Shown piece after piece: positions 30,677 to 39,399 of a stretch of DNA of 58,494 nt. The stretch's first letter is position 1, and each line of letters starts with the position of its first letter. Made by a program: the position numbers and the translations under genes. Location: NCBI RefSeq assembly GCF_021283305.1, contig NZ_JAJSOK010000046.1, positions 1-58,494 of the forward strand. Direction: 5' to 3'. The notes under the pieces were generated by a model, which saw only the letters and a list, made by a program, of their open reading frames with translations, had not been told where the DNA came from and did no database searches. The stretch is from Pseudonocardia kujensis. GTDB taxonomy: Bacteria; Actinomycetota; Actinomycetes; Mycobacteriales; Pseudonocardiaceae.

Positions 30677-32358
30677 GCCTGCACCTCCGTGCGCAGCGCG
30701 CGCTTCAGGACCTTGCCGCTGGGCGTGCGCGGCAGCGGCTCCGCGCGGAACACGACGTGCTCGGGCACCTTGAACTCGGCCAGCCGCTCGCGGACGTGCT
30801 GCTGCAGCTCCGCCGAGGACACCCCTGCGGCGTCGGCGCGAATGTTCACCACGGCCACGGCCTGCTCGCCGAGCCGGTCGTGCGGGATCCCGACGATCGC
30901 CACGTCCGCCACCGCCGGGTGCTCGAACAGTGCGGCCTCGACCTCCGCGCAGTAGATGTTCTCGCCGCCCCGGATGACCACGTCCTTCATCCGGTCCACC
31001 ACGTACACCCAGCCGTCCCGGAAGAAGCCCAGGTCGCCGGTGTGGAACCAACCGTCGGTGAAGGCCGCCGCCGTGCCCTCGGGGTTGTTCCAGTACCCGC
31101 GCACCACGTTGGGCCCGCGGAACCAGAGCTCACCCACCCCCTCCGGCTCGGCGTCCTCCCCGGTCGCGGGATCCACGACGCGGATGTCGGCTCCGGGGAC
31201 GAGCCGACCGACGCTGTCCGGGTGGGTCACGTAGTCCAGCCCGGTGTTGGAGACGACGGCGCTGGTCGTCTCGGTGAGCCCGTAGCCGTTCGCCGGGGAC
31301 ACCACCGACGAGAACTGGGTGTCGATGAGGTCGATCAGGTCCGGCGGGATGGGCGCCCCGCCCATGCTCAGCGCGGCGAGCGTCTCCAGCCCACCACCCT
31401 CCCGGGCCGCCTGCTCGACCAGCTGCCGCCCGACCGTCGGCACCCCCGACACACCGGTGAGCGCCTCGCGACGGACCAGCTCGAGCGCTTCGGCGGGGTC
31501 CCAGCGGTACTGCGTGACGAGCTTCCCGCCGGTCAGCGGGGTGTAGCTCAGGCTGGTGATCCCGGCGATGTGGAACAGCGGGAACGTGCAGAGCGCACCC
31601 GGCTGCGGCGCCGCCGGACCCGGTTCGGGAGGCGTCCCGCCGTTGGCGACGATCGCCGCCACCCGGGCGCCGAGCAGCGTGTTGAGGATGTTCGTGCAGT
31701 GGTTGCGGTGGGTGCCGACCGCGCCCTTCGGCCGCCCCGTGGTGCCGGAGGTGTAGAGGATCGTGGCGTCGTCGTCGGGAGAGACGGTGACGTCCGGGAG
31801 CGCGGCGGTCCGGTCCAGGGCGGCCAGGACCTCGGCCCACGGCCGGCCCCGGCCCTCCCCGCGCACCTCGATCATCGGGAGGTCGATGCCCTCCAGGATC
31901 GCCGCCCGCTCCCCGTCGGCGACCACGAGCCGGGCCTCGCAGTTCTCCAGGGCGTAGCGCAGCTCCGGCCCGGTCCACCAGGCGTTGAGCGGCACGAACA
32001 CCAGCCCGGACACCGCGCAGGCCGAGAACCAGGGCGCCCACTCCGGATAGTTCCGCATCGTGACGGCGACCCGGTCGCCCTGGCGCAGCCCGTACTCGTC
32101 GTGCAGCAGGCGGGCCAGCCCGGCGACGGTCCCGGCGTGCTCGGCGTAGGTGACGTGCTCGTCGCGGTACACCGTGAAGACCCGGTCGCCCCAGCCCCGG
32201 CCGATCTCGAACAGCTCCCGCAGGGTGTGCGGGCCGCGCTCGTAGACGCGCCACGGGATCCCGCGGACCGTCGTCTCGACCAGCGCGAACTCCGCCCCCG
32301 GCGCGGTGAGGGCGGCGGTCGGCCCGGCCCGGACGCTCCCGCCCGACGTGACCGTCAC
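30673..32358 (-). CDS. Acyl-CoA synthetase / AMP-dependent ligase 1
   Basis: 561 residues, full-length ANL enzyme. The P-loop is ILYTSGTTGRPKGAVGTHRN, the A5 motif NGYGLTETTSAV, the A7 motif WFHTGDLGFFRDGWVYVVDR, A8 hinge KDVVIRGGENIYCAEVE, and the catalytic Lys in PRTPSGKVLKRALR. It activates a carboxylate to acyl-AMP and then acyl-CoA; the side chain is not readable. The GTG start at 32358 overlaps the SMP-30 stop by 4 bp. Confidence 0.93.
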   Translation of the reverse strand: MTVTSGGSVRAGPTAALTAPGAEFALVETTVRGIPWRVYERGPHTLRELFEIGRGWGDRVFTVYRDEHVTYAEHAGTVAGLARLLHDEYGLRQGDRVAVTMRNYPEWAPWFSACAVSGLVFVPLNAWWTGPELRYALENCEARLVVADGERAAILEGIDLPMIEVRGEGRGRPWAEVLAALDRTAALPDVTVSPDDDATILYTSGTTGRPKGAVGTHRNHCTNILNTLLGARVAAIVANGGTPPEPGPAAPQPGALCTFPLFHIAGITSLSYTPLTGGKLVTQYRWDPAEALELVRREALTGVSGVPTVGRQLVEQAAREGGGLETLAALSMGGAPIPPDLIDLIDTQFSSVVSPANGYGLTETTSAVVSNTGLDYVTHPDSVGRLVPGADIRVVDPATGEDAEPEGVGELWFRGPNVVRGYWNNPEGTAAAFTDGWFHTGDLGFFRDGWVYVVDRMKDVVIRGGENIYCAEVEAALFEHPAVADVAIVGIPHDRLGEQAVAVVNIRADAAGVSSAELQQHVRERLAEFKVPEHVVFRAEPLPRTPSGKVLKRALRTEVQA

Positions 32359-33317
32359 GCCCGGAACACCAGGTCGAGGCCCGGATAGGGCCACTCCGTC
32401 GCGTACAGCTTCCCGCGCCCGGACGAGGTGATGTACGCGGTGCGCGAGTCCGCGCCGGCGAAGCAGATGTTCGTGACGAACGGGTCCGGCTCGGGCACCG
32501 GGACCTGCCGGTCGAGCGTGCCGTCCGGGCGGATGACGCTCACCGCGCCGGTGACCAGGGTGGCGACGCAGACGTTGCCGGCGCCGTCGACGGCCAGCGA
32601 GTCGAGCAGCTGGTAGCCGGGGAAGCCGTGCAGCAGGTGCGCTCCGCCCGGTCCGCGCGGCGGGTCGCCGGCCGGCCCCAGGCGCGCCGGGCCGAGGACC
32701 TCCCACTCCCAGACCCGCCCGGTCTGGGTCTCGGCGACGTAGAGCCGGGACCCGTCCGGCGACAGCCCGACCCCGTTCGGCGTCATCAGCGGATGCACCA
32801 CCTCGGTGATCGACGACCCGTCCGGCAGCGCGTAGCAGAGCCGGCCGACGTCCATCTCCCGCCCGCGGTTCTTGCCGAGGTCGGTGAACCAGAACCCGCC
32901 CGCGGAGTCGAAGACGATGTCGTTGGGCCCGCGCAGCGGCCGCCCGTCGACCTCGGTGTAGAGGTCCTTCACCTCGCCGTCGAGCGTGACGCGCTGGATC
33001 CGGCCGCCGATGTAGTCGGCCGGCTGGTGCCCGGGCGCGACGATGCCCTCCGGCCGGTCGTGCCACTCGAAGCCGCCGTTGTTGCACACGTAGATCGCCC
33101 CGTCGGGGCCGACGGCGGCGCCGTTCGGGCCACCGCCCAGCTCGGCGACGACGTCGACCGACCCGTCCGGCCACACCCGGGAGAGCGTGCCGCGGCGGAT
33201 CTCCACGAGCACCACCGAGCCGTCCGCGAGGACGATCGGACCCTCCGGGAAGCGCAGCCCGGAGGCCACCTCGCGGAGCACTGGAGCGGGGTCGACGGCG
33301 GGGTCGACGCTGACCAT
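32355..33317 (-). CDS. SMP-30/gluconolactonase-family hydrolase
   Basis: 320 residues, six-bladed propeller. Motifs: GLRFPEGPIVLADGSVVLVE (metal Glu), GPNGAAVGPDGAIYVCNNGG, RPLRGPNDIVFDSAGGFWFT (Asn of the metal site), and LLDSLAVDGAGNVCVAT (Asp). These enzymes hydrolyse lactones, which in a CoA-pathway cluster suggests opening of a lactone ring formed during degradation of a cyclic compound. It is the first gene of the operon; the palindrome CTGAACGATCGTTCAG lies about 45 bp upstream of its ATG (Shine-Dalgarno GGAGAA). Confidence 0.9.
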   Translation of the reverse strand: MVSVDPAVDPAPVLREVASGLRFPEGPIVLADGSVVLVEIRRGTLSRVWPDGSVDVVAELGGGPNGAAVGPDGAIYVCNNGGFEWHDRPEGIVAPGHQPADYIGGRIQRVTLDGEVKDLYTEVDGRPLRGPNDIVFDSAGGFWFTDLGKNRGREMDVGRLCYALPDGSSITEVVHPLMTPNGVGLSPDGSRLYVAETQTGRVWEWEVLGPARLGPAGDPPRGPGGAHLLHGFPGYQLLDSLAVDGAGNVCVATLVTGAVSVIRPDGTLDRQVPVPEPDPFVTNICFAGADSRTAYITSSGRGKLYATEWPYPGLDLVFRA

Positions 33318-33361
33318 GCGGTTCTCCTTCCGACGCCGGGAAGACCGGGAGACGTATCGGA

Positions 33362-33377
33362 CTGAACGATCGTTCAG
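33362..33377. promoter_or_regulatory. TetR-type operator 3, perfect palindrome CTGAACGATCGTTCAG
   Basis: A 16-bp perfect palindrome is found between the SMP-30 operon start and the end of the next ligase gene. It matches the other ACGATCGTT sites and is placed to repress the SMP-30/ligase/crotonase/kinase operon. Confidence 0.8.
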
Positions 33378-33383
33378 CCCACG

Positions 33384-34934
33384 TTAGGAAGGGCCCGCCG
33401 TGGTGTCAACGGGCTCGCGGACCAGGGTGCGCAGCTCCGGCTTGCGGACCTTCCCGCTGGTCGTGCGCGGCAGCTCGTCGACCAGCAGCACCCGGCGCGG
33501 GATCTTGTACCCGGCGAGGTGGCCGCGGCAGAACTCGCGCACGTCCTCCTGGGTCGGCGTGCGACCCTCGCGCGCCTCGAGCACCGCCACGACGATCTCG
33601 CCCCACACCTCGTCCGGCTGCCCGACGACGGCCGCCGCGGCCACGTCCGGATGCCGGAACAGGACCTCCTCGACCTCGCGGGAGTACACGTTCTCCCCGC
33701 CGGTGAGGATCATGTCCTTCTTGCGGTCGACGATGGAGAGGTAGCCGCGGGCGTCCCGCCGGGCCAGGTCGCCGCTGTGGAACCAGCCGCCCTGGTTGGC
33801 CTCCGCGGTCGCCTCGGGCCGGTTCCAGTACCCGGCGCACACCTGGTCGCCGCGGACCACCAGCTCGCCGACCTCGTCGTCGGCCGTGTCGTTGCCGTCG
33901 GCGTCGACGATCCGCACCGAGGACAGCCACTGCGGCTTCCCGACGCTGGTGAGCAGGGACTCGTCGGACTCCAGGGCCCGGACGTGGTCGGCCGAGCCGT
34001 GCACGACGACGTTGCCCGCCAGCTCCGTCATCCCGAACCCGGTCTGCCACTTGACGTCCGGGAACGCGGCCATCGCCTCGCGCAGCACCGCGGCGGGCAT
34101 CGGCGCCGAGCCGTAGCTGATCCGGCGCAGCGACGAGACGTCGAACTCCCGGAACCGGGGATGGCGCAGCAGCATCGCGAGCATCGTCGGCGCCACGGAG
34201 GTCTGCCGCACGCGGTGGGTCTGCACCTCCTCCAGGAAGCCGACGGGGTCGTAGCGGCGCATCAGGACCATCGCGTCGCCCTTGAGATGGGCCATCGGCA
34301 CGCCGTAGCCGGCGATGTGGCACAGCGGCCAGGGCATCAGGGAGACACCGGGGTCGTGGTCGTGCTCCCAGCTGAGCAGCGAGTTCATCACCGCGGCGAC
34401 GACGTTGCGGTGGGTCAGGACCGCGCCCTTCGCCCGCCCGGTGGTGCCGGAGGTGTAGATCAGCCAGGCCGGGGAGTCCTCGTCGACGGCCGGGGGTTCC
34501 GCCGGCTCGCCGAGCAGGTCGTCCCAGGTGAGCGCGCCGTCGACCGGCCCGTCGAGGCACACCAGCGTGCGGATCGACGGGACCTCGGCCATCGCCTGGC
34601 GCGCCGTCTCCAGGTACTTCTGCTCGGTGATGAGCATGGTCGGGCCGGAGTCGTCCAGGTTGAGGGCGACCTCGCGCGGACCGAGCCGGTAGTTGAGGAA
34701 CACCAGCGCCATCCCCGCGGCCGGGACGCCGTAGTAGGCCTGGACGTACTCCGGGTTGTTCTCGGTGAGGATCGCGATGCGGTCCCCGGGGGCGGCGTAC
34801 CGGGCGAGCCCGTCGGCCAGCCTGCGGACGTCGCGGTCCAGCTCCGCGTACGTCCAGGTGCGGCCCTCGAAGAGCAGTGCCGGTTCGTCCGCGCGCCGCG
34901 CGGCCGTGAAGGACAGGATGTCGCCGATCCGCAT
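33384..34934 (-). CDS. Acyl-CoA synthetase / AMP-dependent ligase 2
   Basis: 516 residues. P-loop IYTSGTTGRAKGAVLTHRNV, A5 QTGFGMTELAGNVVV, A7 WFHSGDLARRDARGYLSIVD, A8 RKKDMILTGGENVYSREVEE, catalytic Lys in PRTTSGKVRKPELR. It is shorter than ligase 1 and of the FadD/medium-chain type. It has a good Shine-Dalgarno (GAAGGAGC). It lies 76 bp after the phosphotransferase gene, with a 14-bp repeat array in that gap; it probably shares the transcript starting at the TetR gene 36425-37066. Confidence 0.92.
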   Translation of the reverse strand: MRIGDILSFTAARRADEPALLFEGRTWTYAELDRDVRRLADGLARYAAPGDRIAILTENNPEYVQAYYGVPAAGMALVFLNYRLGPREVALNLDDSGPTMLITEQKYLETARQAMAEVPSIRTLVCLDGPVDGALTWDDLLGEPAEPPAVDEDSPAWLIYTSGTTGRAKGAVLTHRNVVAAVMNSLLSWEHDHDPGVSLMPWPLCHIAGYGVPMAHLKGDAMVLMRRYDPVGFLEEVQTHRVRQTSVAPTMLAMLLRHPRFREFDVSSLRRISYGSAPMPAAVLREAMAAFPDVKWQTGFGMTELAGNVVVHGSADHVRALESDESLLTSVGKPQWLSSVRIVDADGNDTADDEVGELVVRGDQVCAGYWNRPEATAEANQGGWFHSGDLARRDARGYLSIVDRKKDMILTGGENVYSREVEEVLFRHPDVAAAAVVGQPDEVWGEIVVAVLEAREGRTPTQEDVREFCRGHLAGYKIPRRVLLVDELPRTTSGKVRKPELRTLVREPVDTTAGPS

Positions 34935-34953
34935 TCGTGCTCCTTCGCACGGG

Positions 34954-35009
34954 GTGGAACTGCACGGGTCAGAGCTGCAACGTCAGAGCTGCAACGTCAG
35001 AGCTGCAGG
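34954..35009. repeat. 14-bp tandem repeat between ligase and phosphotransferase genes
   Basis: Units GTCAGAGCTGCAAC at 34968, 34982 and 34996 (last slightly diverged) are preceded by a decayed copy at 34954. They fill most of the 76-bp gap up to the stop of the phosphotransferase gene. Function unknown. Confidence 0.85.
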
Positions 35010-35010
35010 G

Positions 35011-36408
35011 TCATTCGCCGGGGTGGGACAGGTACTTCGGGTTGGCCACGCGGAGCCGGTCGGTGACCGCCGCGCGGACCGCCGCGAGCAGCGCCGGGTC
35101 CTCCGGGTCGACGACGCCGGCGCGGATCGCGGCGGCGAGGTCGGCCTGGTCGGTCCGGCCGAAGCGGGCCAGCCGCTCGCTGTGCCGGCGCTCCTGCTCC
35201 GGCCCGAGTGCGAGCTCCCGCGCGACGGTGTCGACGACGTTGGCCGCGACCCGGGCGTTGAAGCGTAACCGGCCCTGCGTGCCGGGCATGACGTCCTCGC
35301 GCAGGTAGAGCGCGACGGCGTCGAGCAGCTCGCTGCTGGTGGGCCGGCCGTGCAGGTCCGACGGCGGCGCCGCGGGGAGGTCCGGCAGCTCGCCGGCGGG
35401 GTGGCCGAGCGCCAGGAACAGGTCGTGCTCCTGTTCGCACACCCGCCGCCCGATCGCGGCCAGCTCCACGGACGGGACGGCGCCGGACAGGTGCCGCTCG
35501 GCCATGCCCCGGCAGCCGACGGCCCAGCGCGCGGTGCCGTAGACCTGCCACCAGTGCACCGCGTCGGCGTCCGGCCGGTGGCCCGCGACCTCGGCGTACC
35601 CGTCGAGCAGCTGGGCGAGCGGGCCGAACCCGCCGACCGCGGGCGCGGCGCCGAACCGCCAGCACTTCACGCACAGCCAGCCGAGGTCCTCGCGGGGGTC
35701 GCCGAGGTGCACGACCTCCCAGTCCAGGACCGCCTTGAGCCCGTCCGTCGCGACGATCATGTTGCCGTTGCGGAAGTCGCCGTGGACGACCGTGTCCGGC
35801 ACGTCGGCCGGGCGGTGCTCCGCCAGCCAGTGCAGCGCGATCTCGATCGACGGCAGCGGCTCGCCCAGCTCGTCGTAGGTCTGCCGCAGGTGCTCGAGCG
35901 GGTCCCGGCGCTCCAGTCCCGAGACGTGGGTCGGGGGGATCGCGTGCACCCGGGCGACCGCCCGGCCCAGCTCCGCGGCGAGGGTGCCGCGGACCTGCGC
36001 GTACTCGGGGTCGCGCAGCAGCCGGCGGGCGAGCGTCTCCCCGTCGACGTGCCGGGTGACCAGGTACGGCGCCCCGACGACGGCGGGGTCGGTGCCGTGG
36101 TCGACCAGCGCCGGCACCGGGACCCCGGCCCGCTCCGCGGCCGCGATCGCCCGCGCCTCGAGCGCCATGCCGGCCGGCCGGCCCGGCCCGGGCGGGTCGC
36201 GGCGCAGCACCAGCCGCTGTGTGCCCGCGCCGGTCCGGGCGGTGAACGACCAGGTCTCGCGGCTCGCGCCGCCGGTCAGCCGGTGCAGCCCGACGACCTC
36301 GACCGGCCCGTCGAGGACCTCGGTGAGCCGGACGGCGAGCAGCTCCGCCAGCACGGAAGGGTCGGCGGGGTCGCCGGTGGGCCTGTGGGTCTCCGCGGCG
36401 GCGGTCAT
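35011..36408 (-). CDS. APH-family phosphotransferase fused to a DUF6285 domain
   Basis: 465 residues. Residues about 20-330 are an ACAD10-type kinase: LTGGASRETWSF, VVHGDFRNGNMIV with catalytic Asp, VLDWEVVHLGDPREDLGWLC. The last ~110 residues form a second domain (RPTSSELLDAVALYLREDVM, FNARVAANVVDTVARELALG, AAIRAGVVDPED, VANPKYL) that looks like DUF6285, elsewhere usually a separate small gene next to such kinases. The fusion supports a physical partnership. The gene lies 16 bp after the TetR gene. Confidence 0.87.
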   Translation of the reverse strand: MTAAAETHRPTGDPADPSVLAELLAVRLTEVLDGPVEVVGLHRLTGGASRETWSFTARTGAGTQRLVLRRDPPGPGRPAGMALEARAIAAAERAGVPVPALVDHGTDPAVVGAPYLVTRHVDGETLARRLLRDPEYAQVRGTLAAELGRAVARVHAIPPTHVSGLERRDPLEHLRQTYDELGEPLPSIEIALHWLAEHRPADVPDTVVHGDFRNGNMIVATDGLKAVLDWEVVHLGDPREDLGWLCVKCWRFGAAPAVGGFGPLAQLLDGYAEVAGHRPDADAVHWWQVYGTARWAVGCRGMAERHLSGAVPSVELAAIGRRVCEQEHDLFLALGHPAGELPDLPAAPPSDLHGRPTSSELLDAVALYLREDVMPGTQGRLRFNARVAANVVDTVARELALGPEQERRHSERLARFGRTDQADLAAAIRAGVVDPEDPALLAAVRAAVTDRLRVANPKYLSHPGE

Positions 36409-36424
36409 GCCGCACCCCCGCGCG

Positions 36425-37066
36425 TCAGGCGGGCGGGCCGTCCCAGGGACCGGGGTCCACGGCGTCGACCATGTCCAGCGCCAGGCGCTGGTAGCGGTGC
36501 ACCATCTCCTCGCGCGAGGCGGGCCCCTCCGGCGAGAACCAGCTCGCGACGCCCGTGCACATCACGACGATCGCGCGGGACGCCTCGTTCGGCAGCGGCG
36601 TGCGGAAGACCCCCGCCTCGACGCCCCGGGCCAGCACCTCGTCGAACATCCGCTGCTGCGCGTGCCGCTTGGCCAGGTGCGGGGTGCGCACCGGCTCCTC
36701 CAGCGCCCGCAGCTCGCTGGTGCCCAGCAGGGTGCCGCGCTGGTCCTCGAGGTGGAACAGCACCTGCACCTCGACCAGTGCCCTGAGCTGGTCGGCCGGG
36801 TCGTCGCCCGCGCGCTCCAGCGCCTCGCGGGTCCGGGCCAACAGCGCCTCGATCCCGCGCTCCATGATCATCGCGAGGACGGCCTGCTTCGACGGGAAGT
36901 GGTGGTACAGCGCGGCGGGGCTCAGCCCGGCCCGCAGCGCGATGTCCCGCACCGACGTGCCGTGGTAGCCGTGCTCGGCCATGGTCGCGATCGACGCCTC
37001 GAGGATCGCCGCGTCGCCCGGCGGCGCGTTCGGGGGCCGCGTGGCGGGCTGGTGTGCTCGCGCCAT
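36425..37066 (-). CDS. TetR/AcrR-family transcriptional regulator 2
   Basis: 213 residues. HTH: ILEASIATMAEHGYHGTSVR, DIALRAGLSPAALYHHFPSK. The C-terminal domain has LFHLEDQRGTLLGTSELRAL and CTGVASWFSPEGPASREEMV, which again carries the W(F/Y)-x-P-x-G-P pattern of KstR2-like proteins. It is the first gene of a probable three-gene operon (TetR, kinase-DUF6285, ligase 2). No copy of the ACGATCGTT palindrome was seen upstream of its own start, so its operator may differ. Confidence 0.92.
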   Translation of the reverse strand: MARAHQPATRPPNAPPGDAAILEASIATMAEHGYHGTSVRDIALRAGLSPAALYHHFPSKQAVLAMIMERGIEALLARTREALERAGDDPADQLRALVEVQVLFHLEDQRGTLLGTSELRALEEPVRTPHLAKRHAQQRMFDEVLARGVEAGVFRTPLPNEASRAIVVMCTGVASWFSPEGPASREEMVHRYQRLALDMVDAVDPGPWDGPPA

Positions 37067-37153
37067 CGATCCCTCCCCAGGTCATCGGTCCGTCCGGGGT
37101 CCCGGACGGTTCCGGGAAGGCTACCGGGCCGTACGGCGGCGGGTCCGCGCGCG

Positions 37154-38080
37154 TCACTTGATCGCCAGCGGGTTGATCGGCGAGCCGAGCGCCCGCTGGA
37201 ACTTGATCGGCGGCGCGGTGAGGAAGAAGTCGTACCGGCCGTCCTCGACGCAGTCCGCGGAGAGCTCCTCGAAGTCCAGGATCTCGCCGAGGGTCATGCC
37301 CACGTCGCGGATCAGCACCATGTGCACCGGCAGCTGCTCGCCGGGCACCTCGCCCGGGAGCACCTCGATCGCCCAGTTGTCCGAGCAGACCGCGGCGACC
37401 TCGTGCTCGTGCAGCCACTCGCAGCAGTCCAGGCCGAGCCCGGGCTCGCCCGCCATGAACGCGGCGGCGTCGGACTCCACCAGGAACTTGCGCCGCCAGC
37501 CGGTGCGCACGAGCAGGATGTCCCCACCCTGCAGTGCGACGCCCTGGGCGACCATCGCCGCCTCGAGCTCGGCCGGGGTGATCACCTCCCCCGCCTCCAG
37601 CCACTCGACGCCGCGGTGCCGGGCGACGTCGACCAGCACGCCGCGCCCGGCGATCCCCTTGGCCTGGTGCTCGATCGAGTTGGCGGTGGTTCCGTGCGGG
37701 CTCACCGACGAGGCGGGGAACCCGTTGTAGAGCTGGTCGTCGTAGAAGACGTGGGCCAGCCCGTCCCACTGCGAGGCGCTCTGCAGCGGCATGAACACGT
37801 AGTCGTCGGCGTAGTGGAAGGCGCCCGGGTAGTCCTGGTCCGCACCGGTCTCCGACACCAGGATCATCGGGTTGGTCCGGCCCCCGCCCGGCTGCGGGCC
37901 CCCGCGGCCGAAGGGGATGCCGAGGTCGAAGATCCGCCCGTCGCGCACGAGCCCGGCCGCCGCGGCGACCCGCTCGGGCGTGAGGAGGTTGGTGGTGCCG
38001 CGCTGGTCGCGGACGCCGTCGCGGTCCCACCTCCCCCAGTTCGACAACCGCTTGCCCAGCTCCCGGAAGTCCCGTGTCAT
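37154..38080 (-). CDS. Cyclase-family (KynB/isatin hydrolase-like) metal-dependent hydrolase
   Basis: 308 residues. Family motifs: QRGTTNLLTPERVAAA, RIFDLGIPFGRGGPQ, QSASQWDGLAHVFYDDQLYN, HGTTANSIEHQAKGIAGRGV, LVDVARHRGVEWL and LLVRTGWRRKF. These enzymes hydrolyse cyclic amides, lactones or enol bonds using Mn or Zn; this longer form is common in aromatic or alicyclic catabolic clusters. The ATG overlaps the stop of the acyl-CoA dehydrogenase by one base (TGATG). Confidence 0.85.
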   Translation of the reverse strand: MTRDFRELGKRLSNWGRWDRDGVRDQRGTTNLLTPERVAAAAGLVRDGRIFDLGIPFGRGGPQPGGGRTNPMILVSETGADQDYPGAFHYADDYVFMPLQSASQWDGLAHVFYDDQLYNGFPASSVSPHGTTANSIEHQAKGIAGRGVLVDVARHRGVEWLEAGEVITPAELEAAMVAQGVALQGGDILLVRTGWRRKFLVESDAAAFMAGEPGLGLDCCEWLHEHEVAAVCSDNWAIEVLPGEVPGEQLPVHMVLIRDVGMTLGEILDFEELSADCVEDGRYDFFLTAPPIKFQRALGSPINPLAIK

Positions 38081-39336
38081 CAGCGCACCTTGTCGGGCCC
38101 GGCGAAGCCGAAGAGGTAGCCGGCGACCTTGCGCATCTGGATCTCCTCGGCGCCCTCGGTGATCCGGTAGCGGCGGTGGTGGCGGTAGATGTGCTCGAAC
38201 GGGGTGTGCCGGGAGTAGCCGAGCCCACCGTGGACCTGCATGGCCCGGTCGGCGGCCTCGCAGACGAACCGGTTGGCCCGGTAGTTGCACATCGAGACCT
38301 TGTCGCTGATCTCCATGTGCGGCACCCGGTCGAGCTCCCAGGCGGTCTTGCGGACCAGCCCGCGCAGCATCTCCGCCTCGGTCTGCAGCTCCACCAGCGG
38401 CCACTGGATGGCCTGCCGGGTGGCCAGCGGCGCGCCGAACGTGACCCGCTCGCGCGCGTAGGCCACGGCGCGGTCGATGCAGAACTGGCCCGCGCCGACC
38501 CCGGACGCGGCCTGGCGGATCCGGTTCTCGTGCACGAAGGTCTGCGCCACCGCCAGGCCCATGCCCTCCTCGCCGAAGATCGCCGAGTTCGGCACGCGGA
38601 CGTCGGTGATGGTGACCTCGGCGTGGTCGGTGGGCATGTTCAACGTCCACCAGTGGAAGTCCACCGAGAACCCCGGGCTGTTCGTGGGCACGAAGAACGC
38701 GGTGATGCCGCGGGCGTCCCCGTCCTTGCCGCTGGTGCGGGCGAAGACGACGTCGTGGGTGGCCGAGTGCATCCCGGAGTTCCACCGCTTGCCGCCGTTG
38801 ATGATCCAGTCGTCCCCGTCGCGGACGGCGCGGGTCTCCATCCAGGTGGCGTCGGAGCCGTGGTCGGGCTCGGTGAGGCCGAAGCCGATCCGGGCCTTCC
38901 CGGTGAGCATCGGCTCCATGTACTCCTCGAGCTGCTCGGGGGTGGCGAAGGCCAGCAGCATGTGCGCGAACGGGAAGTTCCCGACGACGCTGGACTCGTT
39001 CTGCAGGTCGTTGTGCAGCCCCAGGCCCTTGCGCGCCAGATGCTCGCGGATCACGGCCATGTCGAGGTTGCTGCCGTCCTGCCCGCCCACCTGCTTGGGC
39101 AGCGCGTAGCGCAGCCAGCCGGCGACGTCCGCGCGGCGGCGCATCTCGCGCAGCAGCTCCTCCCACTCCCGTCGTGGCGTCCCCCCGGCCTCGAAATCGG
39201 TCCGCGCCCACTCACGGCGGTGGTCGAAGAACCGCTCGTTGTCGTCCTGCGCCTGCAACGGGACGATCTCCCGCTCGATGAACGCGTCGAGCTCCTCGAG
39301 CTTCTGGGTCAGCTCCACCGGCAGTGCGAAATCCAC
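38080..39336 (-). CDS. Acyl-CoA dehydrogenase 3 (homomeric type)
   Basis: 418 residues. FAD-site FGLTEPDHGSDATWMETRAV, INGGKRWNSGMHSATHDVVF, C-terminal QVHGGLGYSRHTPFEHIYRH, and the catalytic Glu in YRITEGAEEIQMRKVAGYLF (kept, unlike in the other two ACADs here). A self-sufficient FadE is expected. The GTG at 39336 follows AAGGAGG, and the palindrome at 39346-39360 overlaps the leader directly. It is co-translated with the cyclase-family gene. Confidence 0.92.
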   Translation of the reverse strand: MDFALPVELTQKLEELDAFIEREIVPLQAQDDNERFFDHRREWARTDFEAGGTPRREWEELLREMRRRADVAGWLRYALPKQVGGQDGSNLDMAVIREHLARKGLGLHNDLQNESSVVGNFPFAHMLLAFATPEQLEEYMEPMLTGKARIGFGLTEPDHGSDATWMETRAVRDGDDWIINGGKRWNSGMHSATHDVVFARTSGKDGDARGITAFFVPTNSPGFSVDFHWWTLNMPTDHAEVTITDVRVPNSAIFGEEGMGLAVAQTFVHENRIRQAASGVGAGQFCIDRAVAYARERVTFGAPLATRQAIQWPLVELQTEAEMLRGLVRKTAWELDRVPHMEISDKVSMCNYRANRFVCEAADRAMQVHGGLGYSRHTPFEHIYRHHRRYRITEGAEEIQMRKVAGYLFGFAGPDKVR

Positions 39337-39345
39337 GGGCCCTCC

Positions 39346-39360
39346 TTAACGATCGTTCAG
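39346..39360. promoter_or_regulatory. TetR-type operator 4, TTAACGATCGTTCAG
   Basis: AACGATCGTT palindrome between the divergent acyl-CoA dehydrogenase 3 and crotonase 4 genes; only one arm position is mismatched. It could repress both directions. Confidence 0.75.
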
Positions 39361-39399
39361 CTAGGATGCATCGGCACGGGCGCCGAGGGAAGGGGTCGG

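Noticed and set aside
30757..32388. Plus-strand 543-codon frame opposite acyl-CoA synthetase 1
   Set aside because: Antisense shadow rich in Arg/Gly/Asp/Val with no motif, opposite a complete ANL enzyme.
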